Part shown: one piece after another, positions 24,657-33,187 of the stretch | How the letters are laid out: every line of letters begins with the position of its first letter | Position numbering within the stretch: the stretch's first letter is position 1 | Assembly (NCBI RefSeq): GCF_031177825.1 | Contig: NZ_JAPSKE010000002.1 | Location: forward strand, 248,001 to 312,000 | Reading direction: 5' to 3' | DNA from: Paenibacillus sp. | Lineage (GTDB): Bacteria; Bacillota; Bacilli; Paenibacillales; YIM-B00363 | Length of the DNA: 64,000 nucleotides | Made by a program: the position numbers and the translations under genes | The notes under the pieces: generated by a model | Databases searched by the model: none | What the model saw: the letters and a program-made list of their open reading frames with translations, nothing else | Told to the model about the DNA's origin: nothing

Positions 24657-26016
24657 TGCTTGTTTCCCCCTTCATCGACCATACGGTGCAATCCAGCTCG
24701 CCGTCGGCGAGCCGCACGCGGACCATGTCGCCGAGCTGTACGTCTCCAACCGTCTTGACCAAGCGCTTGTTCTCGTCGTAGACGAGGCTGTAGCCCCGCT
24801 GCATCACCTTCAGCGGGCTGAGCGCGTCGAGTCGCTTCGCGTGCATGTCGAACGCGTGGCCGCGCTCCTTCATGATCGCGTTCATTCGCTGCAGCAGCTT
24901 CAGCTTCGCCACGTCGAGCCCCTTCGCGGCATGGCGCGCCGCTTCCCTCGGGCTGACCGTAGAGAGGCGCCGATCGAGCCGGGAGAACCGGTCGCCCGCG
25001 GTTCGCAGCGCCGTCTTCGCATGATAGTGCAGCGCCGCCGTATGCCGGTCGAGCCGTTCCGTCTGCTGCATCATCAGCTGCCGCTTCGGATTCGTCAGGA
25101 ACGGCGAACGGCGAAGCCGCAGGAGCGCTTCGCGGCGCGACTGCACCGCGCCTTGCAGCGCCCCCGTCATCCGTCTGCGCAGATGACCGATCGTGTCGCG
25201 CAGCTCGAGTCGGCTGGGCACGGCGAGCTCCGCGGCGGCCGTCGGCGTCGCCGCGCGAAGATCCGCGACGAAGTCGGCAATCGTCGTGTCCGTCTCGTGG
25301 CCGACCGCCGAGATGATCGGGATGTCGGACGCCGCGATCGCCCGCGCGACCGCCTCTTCGTTGAACGCCCACAGTTCCTCGAGCGAGCCGCCGCCGCGGC
25401 CGACGATGAGCACGTCGACCTCGCGGCGTTCGTTCATGGCGCGAATCGCCTTCACGATCGAAGGCGCCGCCGTCTCGCCTTGCACGGAAACCGGATACAG
25501 CAAAATCGGCACCGCCGGGTTCCGCCGCTGCAGCGTGATGATAATGTCGCGCACGGCCGCCCCGGTCGGCGACGTAATGACGCCGATCGCCGTCGGGAAC
25601 GTCGGAATCGGCTTTTTCCGCGACGCGGAGAATAGCCCCTCGTCTTCGAGTTTCTTCTTCAGCTGCTCGAAGGCGAGATACAGGCTGCCGATGCCGTCCG
25701 GCTGCATGCCGTTCACGTACATCTGGTACTGCCCGTCCCGTTCGTACACCGACACGCTGCCGTTCGCCACGACCCTCGCGCCTTCCTTCGGCGCGAACGG
25801 CAGACGGGACGCTTGTCCCGCGAACATCACGCACTTGATGCGGCTGTCCTTATCTTTCAAAGTAAAGTATAAATGCCCGCTGGAATGCCGCGTGAAATTC
25901 GAAATTTCGCCGCGCACCCATACGTTCTGAAGTACGGCGTCGGCATCCATCTTCATTTTGATATATCTCGTGATGTCCCGTACCGAAAATACCTTCTGGT
26001 TTTGCCCCTGATTCAC
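24649..26016 (-). CDS. xseA: Exodeoxyribonuclease VII large subunit
   Basis: Catalytic subunit of the single-strand-specific exonuclease VII. N-terminal OB fold (VWVRGEISNFTRHSSGHLYF ... IKCVMFAG) and the nuclease domain with GVITSPTGAAVRDI, IVGRGGGSLEELWAFN and ISAVGHETDTTIADFVAD. A long coiled coil follows to RGYSLVYDE. The GTG at 26,016 overlaps the folD TGA as GTGA and gives 455 residues, the family size. The frame is open further upstream but without homology. Confidence 0.95.
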   Translation of the reverse strand: MNQGQNQKVFSVRDITRYIKMKMDADAVLQNVWVRGEISNFTRHSSGHLYFTLKDKDSRIKCVMFAGQASRLPFAPKEGARVVANGSVSVYERDGQYQMYVNGMQPDGIGSLYLAFEQLKKKLEDEGLFSASRKKPIPTFPTAIGVITSPTGAAVRDIIITLQRRNPAVPILLYPVSVQGETAAPSIVKAIRAMNERREVDVLIVGRGGGSLEELWAFNEEAVARAIAASDIPIISAVGHETDTTIADFVADLRAATPTAAAELAVPSRLELRDTIGHLRRRMTGALQGAVQSRREALLRLRRSPFLTNPKRQLMMQQTERLDRHTAALHYHAKTALRTAGDRFSRLDRRLSTVSPREAARHAAKGLDVAKLKLLQRMNAIMKERGHAFDMHAKRLDALSPLKVMQRGYSLVYDENKRLVKTVGDVQLGDMVRVRLADGELDCTVWSMKGETSSD

Positions 26017-26873
26017 CGCGACGACTCCAACGCTTTCCGGGCCGCTTCCACCGTGTTTTTCATGAGCATCGCGATCGTCATCCGGCCGACGCCGCCCGGA
26101 ACGGGCGTAATCGCCGACGCGACTTCCTTCACCGCGTCGAAGTCGACGTCCCCGGCCAGCTTCCCGTCCGGCAGCCGGTTGACGCCGACGTCGATGACGA
26201 CCGCGCCCGGCTTCACGTATTCCGGCGTCACGAAGTTCGGCCGGCCGATCGCCGCGACGATGACGTCCGCTTCCCGCGTCACTTCCGGCAGGTTCGCCGT
26301 CTTCGAGTGACACACCGTCACGGTCGCGTTCTCGCGGATGAGCAGCGCCGCCATCGGCTTGCCGACGATGTTGCTCCGGCCGATGACCGCGACGCGCTTG
26401 CCGTCCACGGAGATGCCTGCGGAGCGCATCATCTCGATGACGCCCGCCGGCGTGCACGGCACGAAGCCTTCGTCGCCGATGAGCAGGTTGCCGACGCTGA
26501 TCGGGTGGAAGCCGTCGACGTCCTTCTCTGCCGAAATCGCGCCGATGACCGCCTTGTCGTCGATGTGGCCCGGCAGCGGCTTCTGCACCAGGATGCCGTG
26601 AATTTCGGCGCTTGCGTTCAGCGCGCGAATGAGCTCGATCAGCTTATCCTGAGGTGTGTCCGCGTCTAAACGGTGCACGACGGAATGAATGCCGAGATCG
26701 GCGCAAGCCTTTTCCTTATTTCGTACGTATACCTGCGAAGCCGGGTCTTCGCCCACCAGCACGACCGCGAGTCCCGGACGCGCGCCGGACTCGACCAGCG
26801 AGTCGATTTCCTTATGTAATCTAGTCATCAATTCGTTCGCGATTTTTTTTCCGTCGAGGATCAATGCCGTCAT
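26013..26873 (-). CDS. folD: Methylene-tetrahydrofolate dehydrogenase/cyclohydrolase
   Basis: Bifunctional enzyme converting 5,10-methylene-THF to 10-formyl-THF. Catalytic YVRNK at residues 49-53, HGILVQKPLPGHID, NAD(P) motif VIGRSNIVGKPMA and the C-terminal TPVPGGVGRMT. 286 residues. ATG with GGAGGCG nine bases upstream. The gene pair folD-xseA is conserved in bacilli. Confidence 0.97.
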   Translation of the reverse strand: MTALILDGKKIANELMTRLHKEIDSLVESGARPGLAVVLVGEDPASQVYVRNKEKACADLGIHSVVHRLDADTPQDKLIELIRALNASAEIHGILVQKPLPGHIDDKAVIGAISAEKDVDGFHPISVGNLLIGDEGFVPCTPAGVIEMMRSAGISVDGKRVAVIGRSNIVGKPMAALLIRENATVTVCHSKTANLPEVTREADVIVAAIGRPNFVTPEYVKPGAVVIDVGVNRLPDGKLAGDVDFDAVKEVASAITPVPGGVGRMTIAMLMKNTVEAARKALESSR

Positions 26874-26905
26874 GGTTGGTAACGCCTCCGTTTTTCGCCC
26901 GTTAT

Positions 26906-27361
26906 TTACGCGTTCGCTTTCGCCTTCAACTCGTCTACTTGTTTAACCATCTTCCCGAGCACGCCGTTGACGAATTTGCCCGATTCGTCCGTGCCGAAGT
27001 GCTTCGCGACCTCGATCGCTTCGTTCACCGCTACCTTCGGGGGAACGTCGTCGGCATAAATCATCTCGTACACCGCGAGACGAAGCACCTCTCGGTCGAC
27101 CCTCGACAGGCGGTCTACTTGGTAGCCTTGCAGGAACTCCGTCAGCATCCCGTCGATTTCCGGGATCAGCGGAACCAGCTTGTCCAACAATCCCCGAACG
27201 TACGCAAGCAACGCGTCCGCGTCGCTGACGTCCGTGCCGGACTCGTTGTCGTTCAGCGCCTCTTCCATCGCGGTTTGCAGCGCCTCGTGCGCCGGCACTC
27301 GATTCATCTCCATCTGATACAAACATTGCACCGCTACCACGCGCGCGGACCTTCGCTTCAT
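26906..27361 (-). CDS. nusB: Transcription antitermination factor NusB
   Basis: RNA-binding factor that, with NusE, loads on boxA for rRNA antitermination. All-helical NusB fold: MKRRSARVVAVQCLYQMEMN at the N-terminus, YQVDRLSRVDREVLRLAVYEM and KVAVNEAIEVAKHFGTDES. 151 residues. AGGAGGAG precedes the ATG. A terminator hairpin stands immediately before its ribosome site. Confidence 0.96.
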   Translation of the reverse strand: MKRRSARVVAVQCLYQMEMNRVPAHEALQTAMEEALNDNESGTDVSDADALLAYVRGLLDKLVPLIPEIDGMLTEFLQGYQVDRLSRVDREVLRLAVYEMIYADDVPPKVAVNEAIEVAKHFGTDESGKFVNGVLGKMVKQVDELKAKANA

Positions 27362-27380
27362 CGATAAACTCCTCCTAACG

Positions 27381-27403
27381 AAAAAATCCCACAGCCATGG
27401 GAT
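27381..27403 (-). terminator. Terminator between DUF2273 and nusB
   Basis: Minus strand ATCCCA-TGGCTG-TGGGAT followed by TTTTTTCG, starting at the DUF2273 stop. Only about 20 bases separate it from the nusB ATG, leaving no room for a promoter. Confidence 0.75.
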
Positions 27404-27649
27404 TCATCGATACCATCTGTCTGAGAACCATCGGGCGATGGCGTTTCTATCCACCCATTTTTCCCGATTGTCCGATTTTAAACCAAGCGTGTACCCCGTA
27501 AACCCGATCAATGCGAAAGCCAGCATATCCCAGAAGCCCCAAATCAAATATACGAATCCGAGCAGCACGCCCGCCGCGGCTCCGACGATTCTCCCGACGC
27601 GCCCCGCGAGGGCCCACTCCAGAATCGAATCCGCGAGTTTCTTCCACAT
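27404..27649 (-). CDS. DUF2273 small membrane protein
   Basis: 81 residues with a Gly/Ala-rich helix (GRIVGAAAGVLLGFVYLIWGF) and a second helix (MLAFALIGFTGYTLGLKSD), typical of the DUF2273 family that accompanies Asp23 and AmaP. The ATG at 27,649 is preferred over a GTG nine bases earlier because AGGTGA lies between them. It follows amaP by nine bases. Confidence 0.88.
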   Translation of the reverse strand: MWKKLADSILEWALAGRVGRIVGAAAGVLLGFVYLIWGFWDMLAFALIGFTGYTLGLKSDNREKWVDRNAIARWFSDRWYR

Positions 27650-27658
27650 CGGCGTCAC

Positions 27659-28216
27659 CTACTCCACTCGGGCTTTGAACGTTTGGGATTGCACGACGTT
27701 GGCGACGTATACGGTCACCATGGCGACCGGAATGCCGGTAATGTCCTCGACATGCTCCTTCACGCCGCGCTGCATCTCCTCGGTCAGCTGTTGAATCGAA
27801 GATTCGCCGTCGACCACCGAGCGAAGCTGGATGTCGAGGCCGCTGTCGTCGACGCGCACGCGGGCGCGCAAGTCCTTCACGCCTCGAACGCGGTTCGCCG
27901 CCTTCAGCGCTAGATTTTCCACCGTCTCGAGCGAGATGCGGATATCGCCGAATTCGGTGCGCTGATCGATGGAGCCGCTCCGCTCGCGGCTCTTGCGCAG
28001 CGACACGAACAGAAATCGGATCGACAGCAGAAATAATGCGGCGCATACCGCGATCGCGGCATATTTGGCCGGACCCGTCATATATATGGCATCGACGAAT
28101 GATTCGGCGAACGCCGGAGCCACCCACTCCATCGAGACGATCAGCCCGATCCCCGAGAAGATCAAAATGGCCACGCTGTACAGAAACAAAAACAATTTGT
28201 CCGCGACTCTGCCCAT
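27659..28216 (-). CDS. amaP: Alkaline shock response membrane anchor AmaP
   Basis: Anchors Asp23 to the membrane. Two helices (LFLFLYSVAILIFSGIGLIV and KYAAIAVCAALFLLSIRFLF) are followed by a cytosolic Asp23-like domain with ISLETVENLALKAANRVRGV and QQLTEEMQRGVKEHVEDITGI. The ATG at 28,216 has GGAGGGAG nine bases upstream, giving 185 residues. Part of asp23-amaP-DUF2273. Confidence 0.9.
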   Translation of the reverse strand: MGRVADKLFLFLYSVAILIFSGIGLIVSMEWVAPAFAESFVDAIYMTGPAKYAAIAVCAALFLLSIRFLFVSLRKSRERSGSIDQRTEFGDIRISLETVENLALKAANRVRGVKDLRARVRVDDSGLDIQLRSVVDGESSIQQLTEEMQRGVKEHVEDITGIPVAMVTVYVANVVQSQTFKARVE

Positions 28217-28292
28217 GACTGCAGCTCCCTCCACTGGTACGTCCTTGCCGAATGCCGCTTCCCGCCGCGTTGCGCAAGGCTACGACGAGGAA

Positions 28293-28317
28293 ACCCCCGA
28301 ACGGCGACGCCCGGGGG
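28293..28317 (-). terminator. Hairpin between asp23 and amaP
   Basis: CCCCCG and CGGGGG pair around AACGGCGACGCC, followed on the minus strand by TTTCC. It is probably a partial terminator or RNA-stability element that raises asp23 expression over amaP. Confidence 0.5.
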
Positions 28318-28360
28318 ATTTCGGTATGTCCATTCGTTCCGCGCGACCCGCGCCGCTCGG

Positions 28361-28774
28361 TTACTTCACGCGGGTCGTAATCGGACCTTCTTCTTCTTCG
28401 ATCCGTTCCTGACCCTTGAACATAACGTCGTGGATGTGAACGTTCACTTCGACGACGTTCAGTCCGGTCATCGATTGGATCGCGTGCTTGACGTTCGCCT
28501 GGATGGCGGACGCGACTTCCGGAATGCGTCTTCCGTACTCGATGACGATGGACACGTCCACTGCCGCTTCGCGTTGACCGACTTCGACTTTGACGCCTTT
28601 AGACAGGTTTTTCCGACCGAGGAGCTCGGCCACGCCGCTGGCGAACCCGCCGCTCATGCCGGTGACGCCGTCCACTTCGATCGTTGCGAGGCCTGCGATA
28701 ATTTCAATGACCTCCGGAGCGATCTGTATGTTCCCCATCTCGGTCTTCGTGAATTCCGGGGCAATCGTGTTCAT
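28361..28774 (-). CDS. yqhY: Asp23/YqhY envelope stress protein
   Basis: 137-residue Asp23 family protein: QIAPEVIEIIAGLATIEVDG, GVKVEVGQREAAVDVSIVIEYG and VKHAIQSMTGLNVVEVNVHI. YqhY sits beside accBC in bacilli and affects acetyl-CoA carboxylase activity; with AmaP the family forms membrane-bound clusters in staphylococci. ATG with GGGGAGGA upstream. It lies 142 bases from accC with its own promoter. Confidence 0.92.
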   Translation of the reverse strand: MNTIAPEFTKTEMGNIQIAPEVIEIIAGLATIEVDGVTGMSGGFASGVAELLGRKNLSKGVKVEVGQREAAVDVSIVIEYGRRIPEVASAIQANVKHAIQSMTGLNVVEVNVHIHDVMFKGQERIEEEEGPITTRVK

Positions 28775-28808
28775 TATCGATCATCCTCCCCTTGTCTTAT
28801 ACTTAAAT

Positions 28809-28817
28809 ACTATACCA
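28809..28817 (-). promoter_or_regulatory. Extended -10 promoter of asp23/yqhY
   Basis: Minus strand TGGTATAGT about 35 bases before the start. The -35 is not clear. Confidence 0.45.
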
Positions 28818-28874
28818 CCCGTCCAAAATTATGACAAACCTTGGAGAATCGGGCGAATCGGCATAGTCCGATCG

Positions 28875-30218
28875 CTATACTTCGTGTTCTTCCAGGAACT
28901 TAATGTCAAAATCGCCGCGTTGGAACGTCGGGTGATCCATCAGCCTCATATGGAACGGAATCGTCGTATGCACGCCGTCGACCGCGAACTCTCCGAGCGC
29001 GCGCTTCATGCGGGCGATCGCTTCTTCCCGCGTCGGCGCCCACACGATTAGCTTCGCAATCATAGAGTCGTAATGCGGCGGAATGACGTACCCCGGATAA
29101 GCGGCGCTGTCGACGCGCACGCCTACGCCGCCGGGCGGCAGGTAGAAATTAATGCGTCCCGCGGACGGCATGAAGTTCTTCGCCGGATCTTCCGCGTTGA
29201 CGCGACATTCGATGGAGTGGCCGTTGATGACGACGTCGGATTGACGCATGCTGAGCGGATGGCCCTCCGCTACGGAAATCATCTCTTTAATGATATCGAC
29301 GCCGGTCACCATCTCGGTTACCGGATGCTCGACCTGAATGCGGGTATTCATCTCCATGAAATAAAACTGTTCGTCGGGACCGAGCAAGAACTCCAACGTT
29401 CCGGCTCCGGAATAATTGACGGCGTGGGCGGCGCGGACGGCCGCGTCGCCCATGCGGCGGCGCACCTCCGGCGACAGCACCGGGCAAGGCGCCTCTTCGA
29501 CGAGCTTCTGACGCCGGCGCTGCACGGAGCAATCCCGCTCGCCGAGGTGCACGACGTTGCCGTGCTTGTCGGCGACGATTTGGATTTCTACATGCTTCAT
29601 GCCGGTAAGGAACTTCTCCAGATAGACGCCGGCGTTGCCGAACGCCTTCTGAGCTTCCTGCTGCGCGGCGATAATGCCTTGGATCAATTCTTCTTCCGAT
29701 GCCGCGATGCGGATGCCCTTCCCCCCGCCGCCGGCCGTCGCTTTAATGATGACGGGGTAGCCGATGTCGCGGGCGATCGCGACCGCGTCTTCGATCGTCT
29801 CGACGAGACCGACCGAGCCCGGAATGACCGGAACGCCGGCGTCGCGCATCGTCTGCTTCGCCACGGACTTGTCCCCCATGCGGGAGATCGCGTCCGGGGA
29901 CGGGCCGATGAAGACGACGTTGCAGCGTTCGCAAATTTCGGCGAAGTCCGCATTCTCCGCAAGGAAGCCGTACCCCGGATGGATGGCGTCCGCGCCGGTC
30001 AACGTGGCGACGCTCATGATGTTCGTTAAATTCAAATAGCTGTCTTTGGACGATACCGGACCGATGCAATACGCCTCGTCCGCGAGTCGAACGTGCAGCG
30101 CCTCGCGATCCGCCTCGGAATACACCGCGACCGTGGAGATGCCCAGCTCTCTGCAAGCGCGAATGATGCGGACTGCGATCTCGCCCCGGTTCGCGACCAG
30201 CACTTTGTGAAACTTCAT
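28875..30218 (-). CDS. accC: Acetyl-CoA carboxylase, biotin carboxylase subunit
   Basis: ATP-dependent carboxylation of biotin on AccB, the first step of fatty acid synthesis. N-terminal [23 protein letters not shown]-grasp loop [44 protein letters not shown]. 447 residues. GGGAGGAA precedes the ATG. It follows accB by 25 bases. Confidence 0.98.
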   Translation of the reverse strand: MKFHKVLVANRGEIAVRIIRACRELGISTVAVYSEADREALHVRLADEAYCIGPVSSKDSYLNLTNIMSVATLTGADAIHPGYGFLAENADFAEICERCNVVFIGPSPDAISRMGDKSVAKQTMRDAGVPVIPGSVGLVETIEDAVAIARDIGYPVIIKATAGGGGKGIRIAASEEELIQGIIAAQQEAQKAFGNAGVYLEKFLTGMKHVEIQIVADKHGNVVHLGERDCSVQRRRQKLVEEAPCPVLSPEVRRRMGDAAVRAAHAVNYSGAGTLEFLLGPDEQFYFMEMNTRIQVEHPVTEMVTGVDIIKEMISVAEGHPLSMRQSDVVINGHSIECRVNAEDPAKNFMPSAGRINFYLPPGGVGVRVDSAAYPGYVIPPHYDSMIAKLIVWAPTREEAIARMKRALGEFAVDGVHTTIPFHMRLMDHPTFQRGDFDIKFLEEHEV

Positions 30219-30243
30219 CCGTATTTTCCTCCCGTTGTCGCTC

Positions 30244-30735
30244 TTACCGTTTCACCAAGAAGAGCGGCTGGCCGTACTCGACGAGCTGGCCGTTCTGCGC
30301 CAACACTTCGACGATCTGCCCGCTCACTTCCGCTTCGATTTCGTTCATCAGCTTCATCGCCTCGACGATGCATACGATCGTCTTCTCTTTGACGGCGTCG
30401 CCCGCCTTGACGAACGGCTGCGCGTCCGGCGACGGGGCGGCGTAGAACGTGCCGACCATCGGAGAGACGATCGGGTGCAGATCGGCGTTCCGCTCTTCTT
30501 GCGCCGGGGCCGGAGCCGCGGGCGCTTGCGGAGCGGCGGGCGCCGGAGCCGGAGCCGACGGTGCGAAAGCGTGCTGCGCCGATATGGCCGCCGTCGGCTG
30601 CGCCGTCACGTGAACGGCCGGAGCTTCGGGCTTCTTGATGCTGATTTTGCCGTTCTCGTTTTCGATCTCCAGATGTTGTATGGAAGTGCTGTCCACCAAT
30701 CGAATGAGTTCTTTGATTTCGTTAAGTTTATACAT
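30244..30735 (-). CDS. accB: Biotin carboxyl carrier protein of acetyl-CoA carboxylase
   Basis: Carries the biotin that AccC carboxylates. N-terminal helix ([20 protein letters not shown]), an Ala/Pro linker (about 45-82) and the biotinyl domain with K128 in [10 protein letters not shown] and [15 protein letters not shown]. 163 residues. GAGGAG lies some 14 bases before the ATG, a longer gap than usual. It has its own promoter, so it is separate from spoIIIA upstream. Confidence 0.97.
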   Translation of the reverse strand: MYKLNEIKELIRLVDSTSIQHLEIENENGKISIKKPEAPAVHVTAQPTAAISAQHAFAPSAPAPAPAAPQAPAAPAPAQEERNADLHPIVSPMVGTFYAAPSPDAQPFVKAGDAVKEKTIVCIVEAMKLMNEIEAEVSGQIVEVLAQNGQLVEYGQPLFLVKR

Positions 30736-30813
30736 CGTCTTGCTTTCATCTCCTCAAGCGAATGAGTCTGCGCCGTCGCGAGCGTCTTGCCAACCCCCAA
30801 AAGCGACGTTGTA

Positions 30814-30842
30814 ATTATACCCTTAAAAGAAGTAAATGGAAA
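30814..30842 (-). promoter_or_regulatory. Sigma-A promoter of accBC
   Basis: Minus strand TTTCCA (30,837-30,842), a 17-base spacer and TATAAT (30,814-30,819), overlapping the spoIIIA terminator. Confidence 0.65.
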
Positions 30843-30863
30843 GAGCCCAGTTTCCCCGGGCTC
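30838..30863 (-). terminator. Terminator of the spoIIIA operon
   Basis: GAGCCC (30,843-30,848) and GGGCTC (30,858-30,863) pair around a short loop, then TTTCC on the minus strand. The T-tract is short, so efficiency is uncertain. Confidence 0.6.
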
Positions 30864-30906
30864 CCTCCGATTTTTTTTGCGCCGCGCGGTCGACGAAGCC
30901 TGATCG

Positions 30907-31644
30907 TTAGTTATACAGCTTGACGGTGATTTGATGAATCGCGATGTTCAGGTCTTTCATCGCCTCGGTGACGATCGAAACCGCTTCGCTCTTTTCGAGC
31001 TGGGCCGCGGAGACGTGAACCGTGAAATGCTGCTTCTGATCGTCGTACATGACCGCAACGTTCTCGTAGTCGCCGAGCAGCTTCTCTTCGAAAGCGATCA
31101 GCTTCGCTTCCAAATCCATCAGGGCGCTGTGTTTGTTGATCGCTTCCGTGATTTGCTGCTCCGACGCTTCTTCGTTCGTCATCGCCGCCGTCAGCGCTTC
31201 GATCTGTCTGGAGAAGTCGGAATCGCGCTCGATTTGCATCGCCGTAATCGCGTCCGCGCTCGAACGGTTCGACACTTGCTCGAGCACTTGCTCGTCCGTG
31301 ATCGTCTCTTCGGCTTCGGCCGTCGCGTCTTCCGGCGTCGCCGGATCCGCGCCTTCCGCGACGCCGTCCGTCGCGCTCTCCGCCGCGCCTTCGGCCGTCC
31401 CTTCGGCTGCGCCATCCGCCGTGGCGTCCTCCTCGAGCGTCGCGATATCGTCGATCGTCACGTCCGGCTGCGCCGACGTCGGATCCATCATGCCGACGCC
31501 TTCGACGATGATTTCGTTCTGCGCCGTTTGCTCCGTAGGCACCGGAATTTGATCCGCTTCGTCGGTGAACAAGTAATACGCGGACAGGACGACCATCAAC
31601 CCCAGCATCGATACGAGCCACACCGTTTGTCTTCTTGTATTCAT
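30907..31644 (-). CDS. spoIIIAH: Stage III sporulation protein AH
   Basis: Mother-cell half of the SpoIIIAH-SpoIIQ channel linking mother cell and forespore. One N-terminal helix (VWLVSMLGLMVVLSAYYLF), then an acidic linker of about 80 residues full of Ala, Glu and Asp (AAEGTAEGAAESATDG), then the YscJ/FliF-like domain from about residue 140 to KDLNIAIHQITVKLYN. 245 residues, longer than the B. subtilis protein because of the linker. Last gene of spoIIIA. Confidence 0.93.
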   Translation of the reverse strand: MNTRRQTVWLVSMLGLMVVLSAYYLFTDEADQIPVPTEQTAQNEIIVEGVGMMDPTSAQPDVTIDDIATLEEDATADGAAEGTAEGAAESATDGVAEGADPATPEDATAEAEETITDEQVLEQVSNRSSADAITAMQIERDSDFSRQIEALTAAMTNEEASEQQITEAINKHSALMDLEAKLIAFEEKLLGDYENVAVMYDDQKQHFTVHVSAAQLEKSEAVSIVTEAMKDLNIAIHQITVKLYN

Positions 31645-31712
31645 TCTTGTTTCCTCCTTGTGCTTTTCTGAATTGGTTTTTTTAGGAATATGTGGACGCC
31701 GGTTCGGCGCGG

Positions 31713-32372
31713 TTACCTCTTGCTGGGCGCTACGGAGATTTTATGGGACGGCACGCCGAGCCCCCGTTCGACCGCTTCGATCATCATCTTCTTCACCGTT
31801 AGATTTTCGGCGCCTTCGGCGACGACGAACACGCCGCGGATCGTCGGTCGGATCGTCTTGCGCACGAGCGGCACGCTGTCGCCGGATTCCGTATATAACA
31901 CGATTTCTCCGGATCGGGACGTCTGCGTAATGTGTCGATTGGCGCCGTTCGCGTCCCGCTCGTTCGTCTCCTGGGCCGTCTCGGTCACGTTCCGCTCGGC
32001 TACGATCTCCTCTGTCGATTCGATCGTAACGAGTACGTTCACTTCCCCGACGCCGACGATTTTTTGTAAAATCTCTTTCAGCTCGTCCTCGTAGCTCGCT
32101 TCGTACGCCGCGAACTTCGAGTCTTTCGCCGCGCCGGTTCCGAAGGCGGGAACGTCGCCGCCGCCCGGCGGCGCGCCGCTCGCCGCGGTTTCGGGAACCC
32201 CGCCGCTCTCATACGGAGGCGGCACGTTCTCCACCGTCAGGAACGAATTCAGAATCATGAAGACGCCGCCGACGCCCGCCACGATCAGGAGCCATCGGAA
32301 TGTGTTCATGCGGCTCGCGCCCCCCGGACCGCCGCCGAACCGCTCTTCGAACGTCTTCCACCATTTCGCCAT
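31713..32372 (-). CDS. spoIIIAG: Stage III sporulation protein AG
   Basis: Forms a large ring in the intermembrane space of the feeding-tube complex. N-terminal helix (RWLLIVAGVGGVFMILNSFL), a Gly/Pro linker, then the ring-building motif ELKEILQKIVGVGEVNVLVT and the C-terminal RGVFVVAEGAENLTVKKMM. The ATG at 32,372 has AAGGAGG eight bases upstream, giving 219 residues. Confidence 0.94.
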   Translation of the reverse strand: MAKWWKTFEERFGGGPGGASRMNTFRWLLIVAGVGGVFMILNSFLTVENVPPPYESGGVPETAASGAPPGGGDVPAFGTGAAKDSKFAAYEASYEDELKEILQKIVGVGEVNVLVTIESTEEIVAERNVTETAQETNERDANGANRHITQTSRSGEIVLYTESGDSVPLVRKTIRPTIRGVFVVAEGAENLTVKKMMIEAVERGLGVPSHKISVAPSKR

Positions 32373-32403
32373 TCGCATCACCTCCTTCGCCGGACGCATC
32401 CGT

Positions 32404-33162
32404 TCATTCCACTTTGATTTTCGAGACCGGGACGGCCCACGCCTCCGCGACCGATTTCGCGATCGCCTTGCGTTCGGCCGCAGAGACCGGCGCGGGCGCC
32501 GAGTCGTCCGCCGCGGCTTCTTCCGCCCGCGTCTCGCCGATGCGAACCGGTTCCACGACCACCGGTTCGACGATCACCGGCTCGATGTTCACCCCGTCGG
32601 ACGGCGCCGGCGCGGACTCGGCGCCGTCGCCCCCTTCGACTTCCGCCGACGCCGCCTCGGCGGCCGCCAACGACGCGCCGACGCGGATTCGGATGCTCTT
32701 CACGGTCGGCAGGCCGTCGCCGTCGATGTCCACCTCGGCCTCGACGCTCGCTTCCGCTTCGTGCTTCGACCGCACATGCTCTTCGACCATCGCTTCGATC
32801 CGGTTCTCGAGCATGTCGATCGACCGTTCGCTCTGCGCTCTCGCGATCGCTTCCCCCTCGGAGAGCAGCTCGCCCAAGGCGGGCATCGAGGAGCCGCCGG
32901 ACGGCCCCGACGCTCCGGAGGGCGCCGGCGCCGCCGTCCCGGCGACGGACCAGCCGCCGACGGATGCGGCGAGCATCCGCACGTTCGCGTTCGAGCCGAT
33001 CAGCTGCAGCACCGGCGACAGAATCGTCATCAGGATGAACAGCGAGACGACGAGCTTGACGTACCGCTGCATCGTTCGGTTCGGCAGCAGCAGATCGATG
33101 AACGTCGCCAGCAGCACCACCAGTACGATCTGCTTGAGCCAACCGGTCAGCGCCTCCATCAT
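32404..33162 (-). CDS. spoIIIAF: Stage III sporulation protein AF
   Basis: Membrane component of the SpoIIIA complex: two N-terminal helices (QIVLVVLLATFIDLLLP and YVKLVVSLFILMTILSPVLQ) and an extracytoplasmic part. At 252 residues it exceeds the usual 200 or so because of Ala/Gly/Pro/Glu-rich linkers (residues 75-95 and 175-215). Two ATG codons in tandem with GAGGAGG upstream. Confidence 0.9.
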   Translation of the reverse strand: MMEALTGWLKQIVLVVLLATFIDLLLPNRTMQRYVKLVVSLFILMTILSPVLQLIGSNANVRMLAASVGGWSVAGTAAPAPSGASGPSGGSSMPALGELLSEGEAIARAQSERSIDMLENRIEAMVEEHVRSKHEAEASVEAEVDIDGDGLPTVKSIRIRVGASLAAAEAASAEVEGGDGAESAPAPSDGVNIEPVIVEPVVVEPVRIGETRAEEAAADDSAPAPVSAAERKAIAKSVAEAWAVPVSKIKVE

Positions 33163-33187
33163 CGCAGCAACGCCTCCTCGTTCGCAT

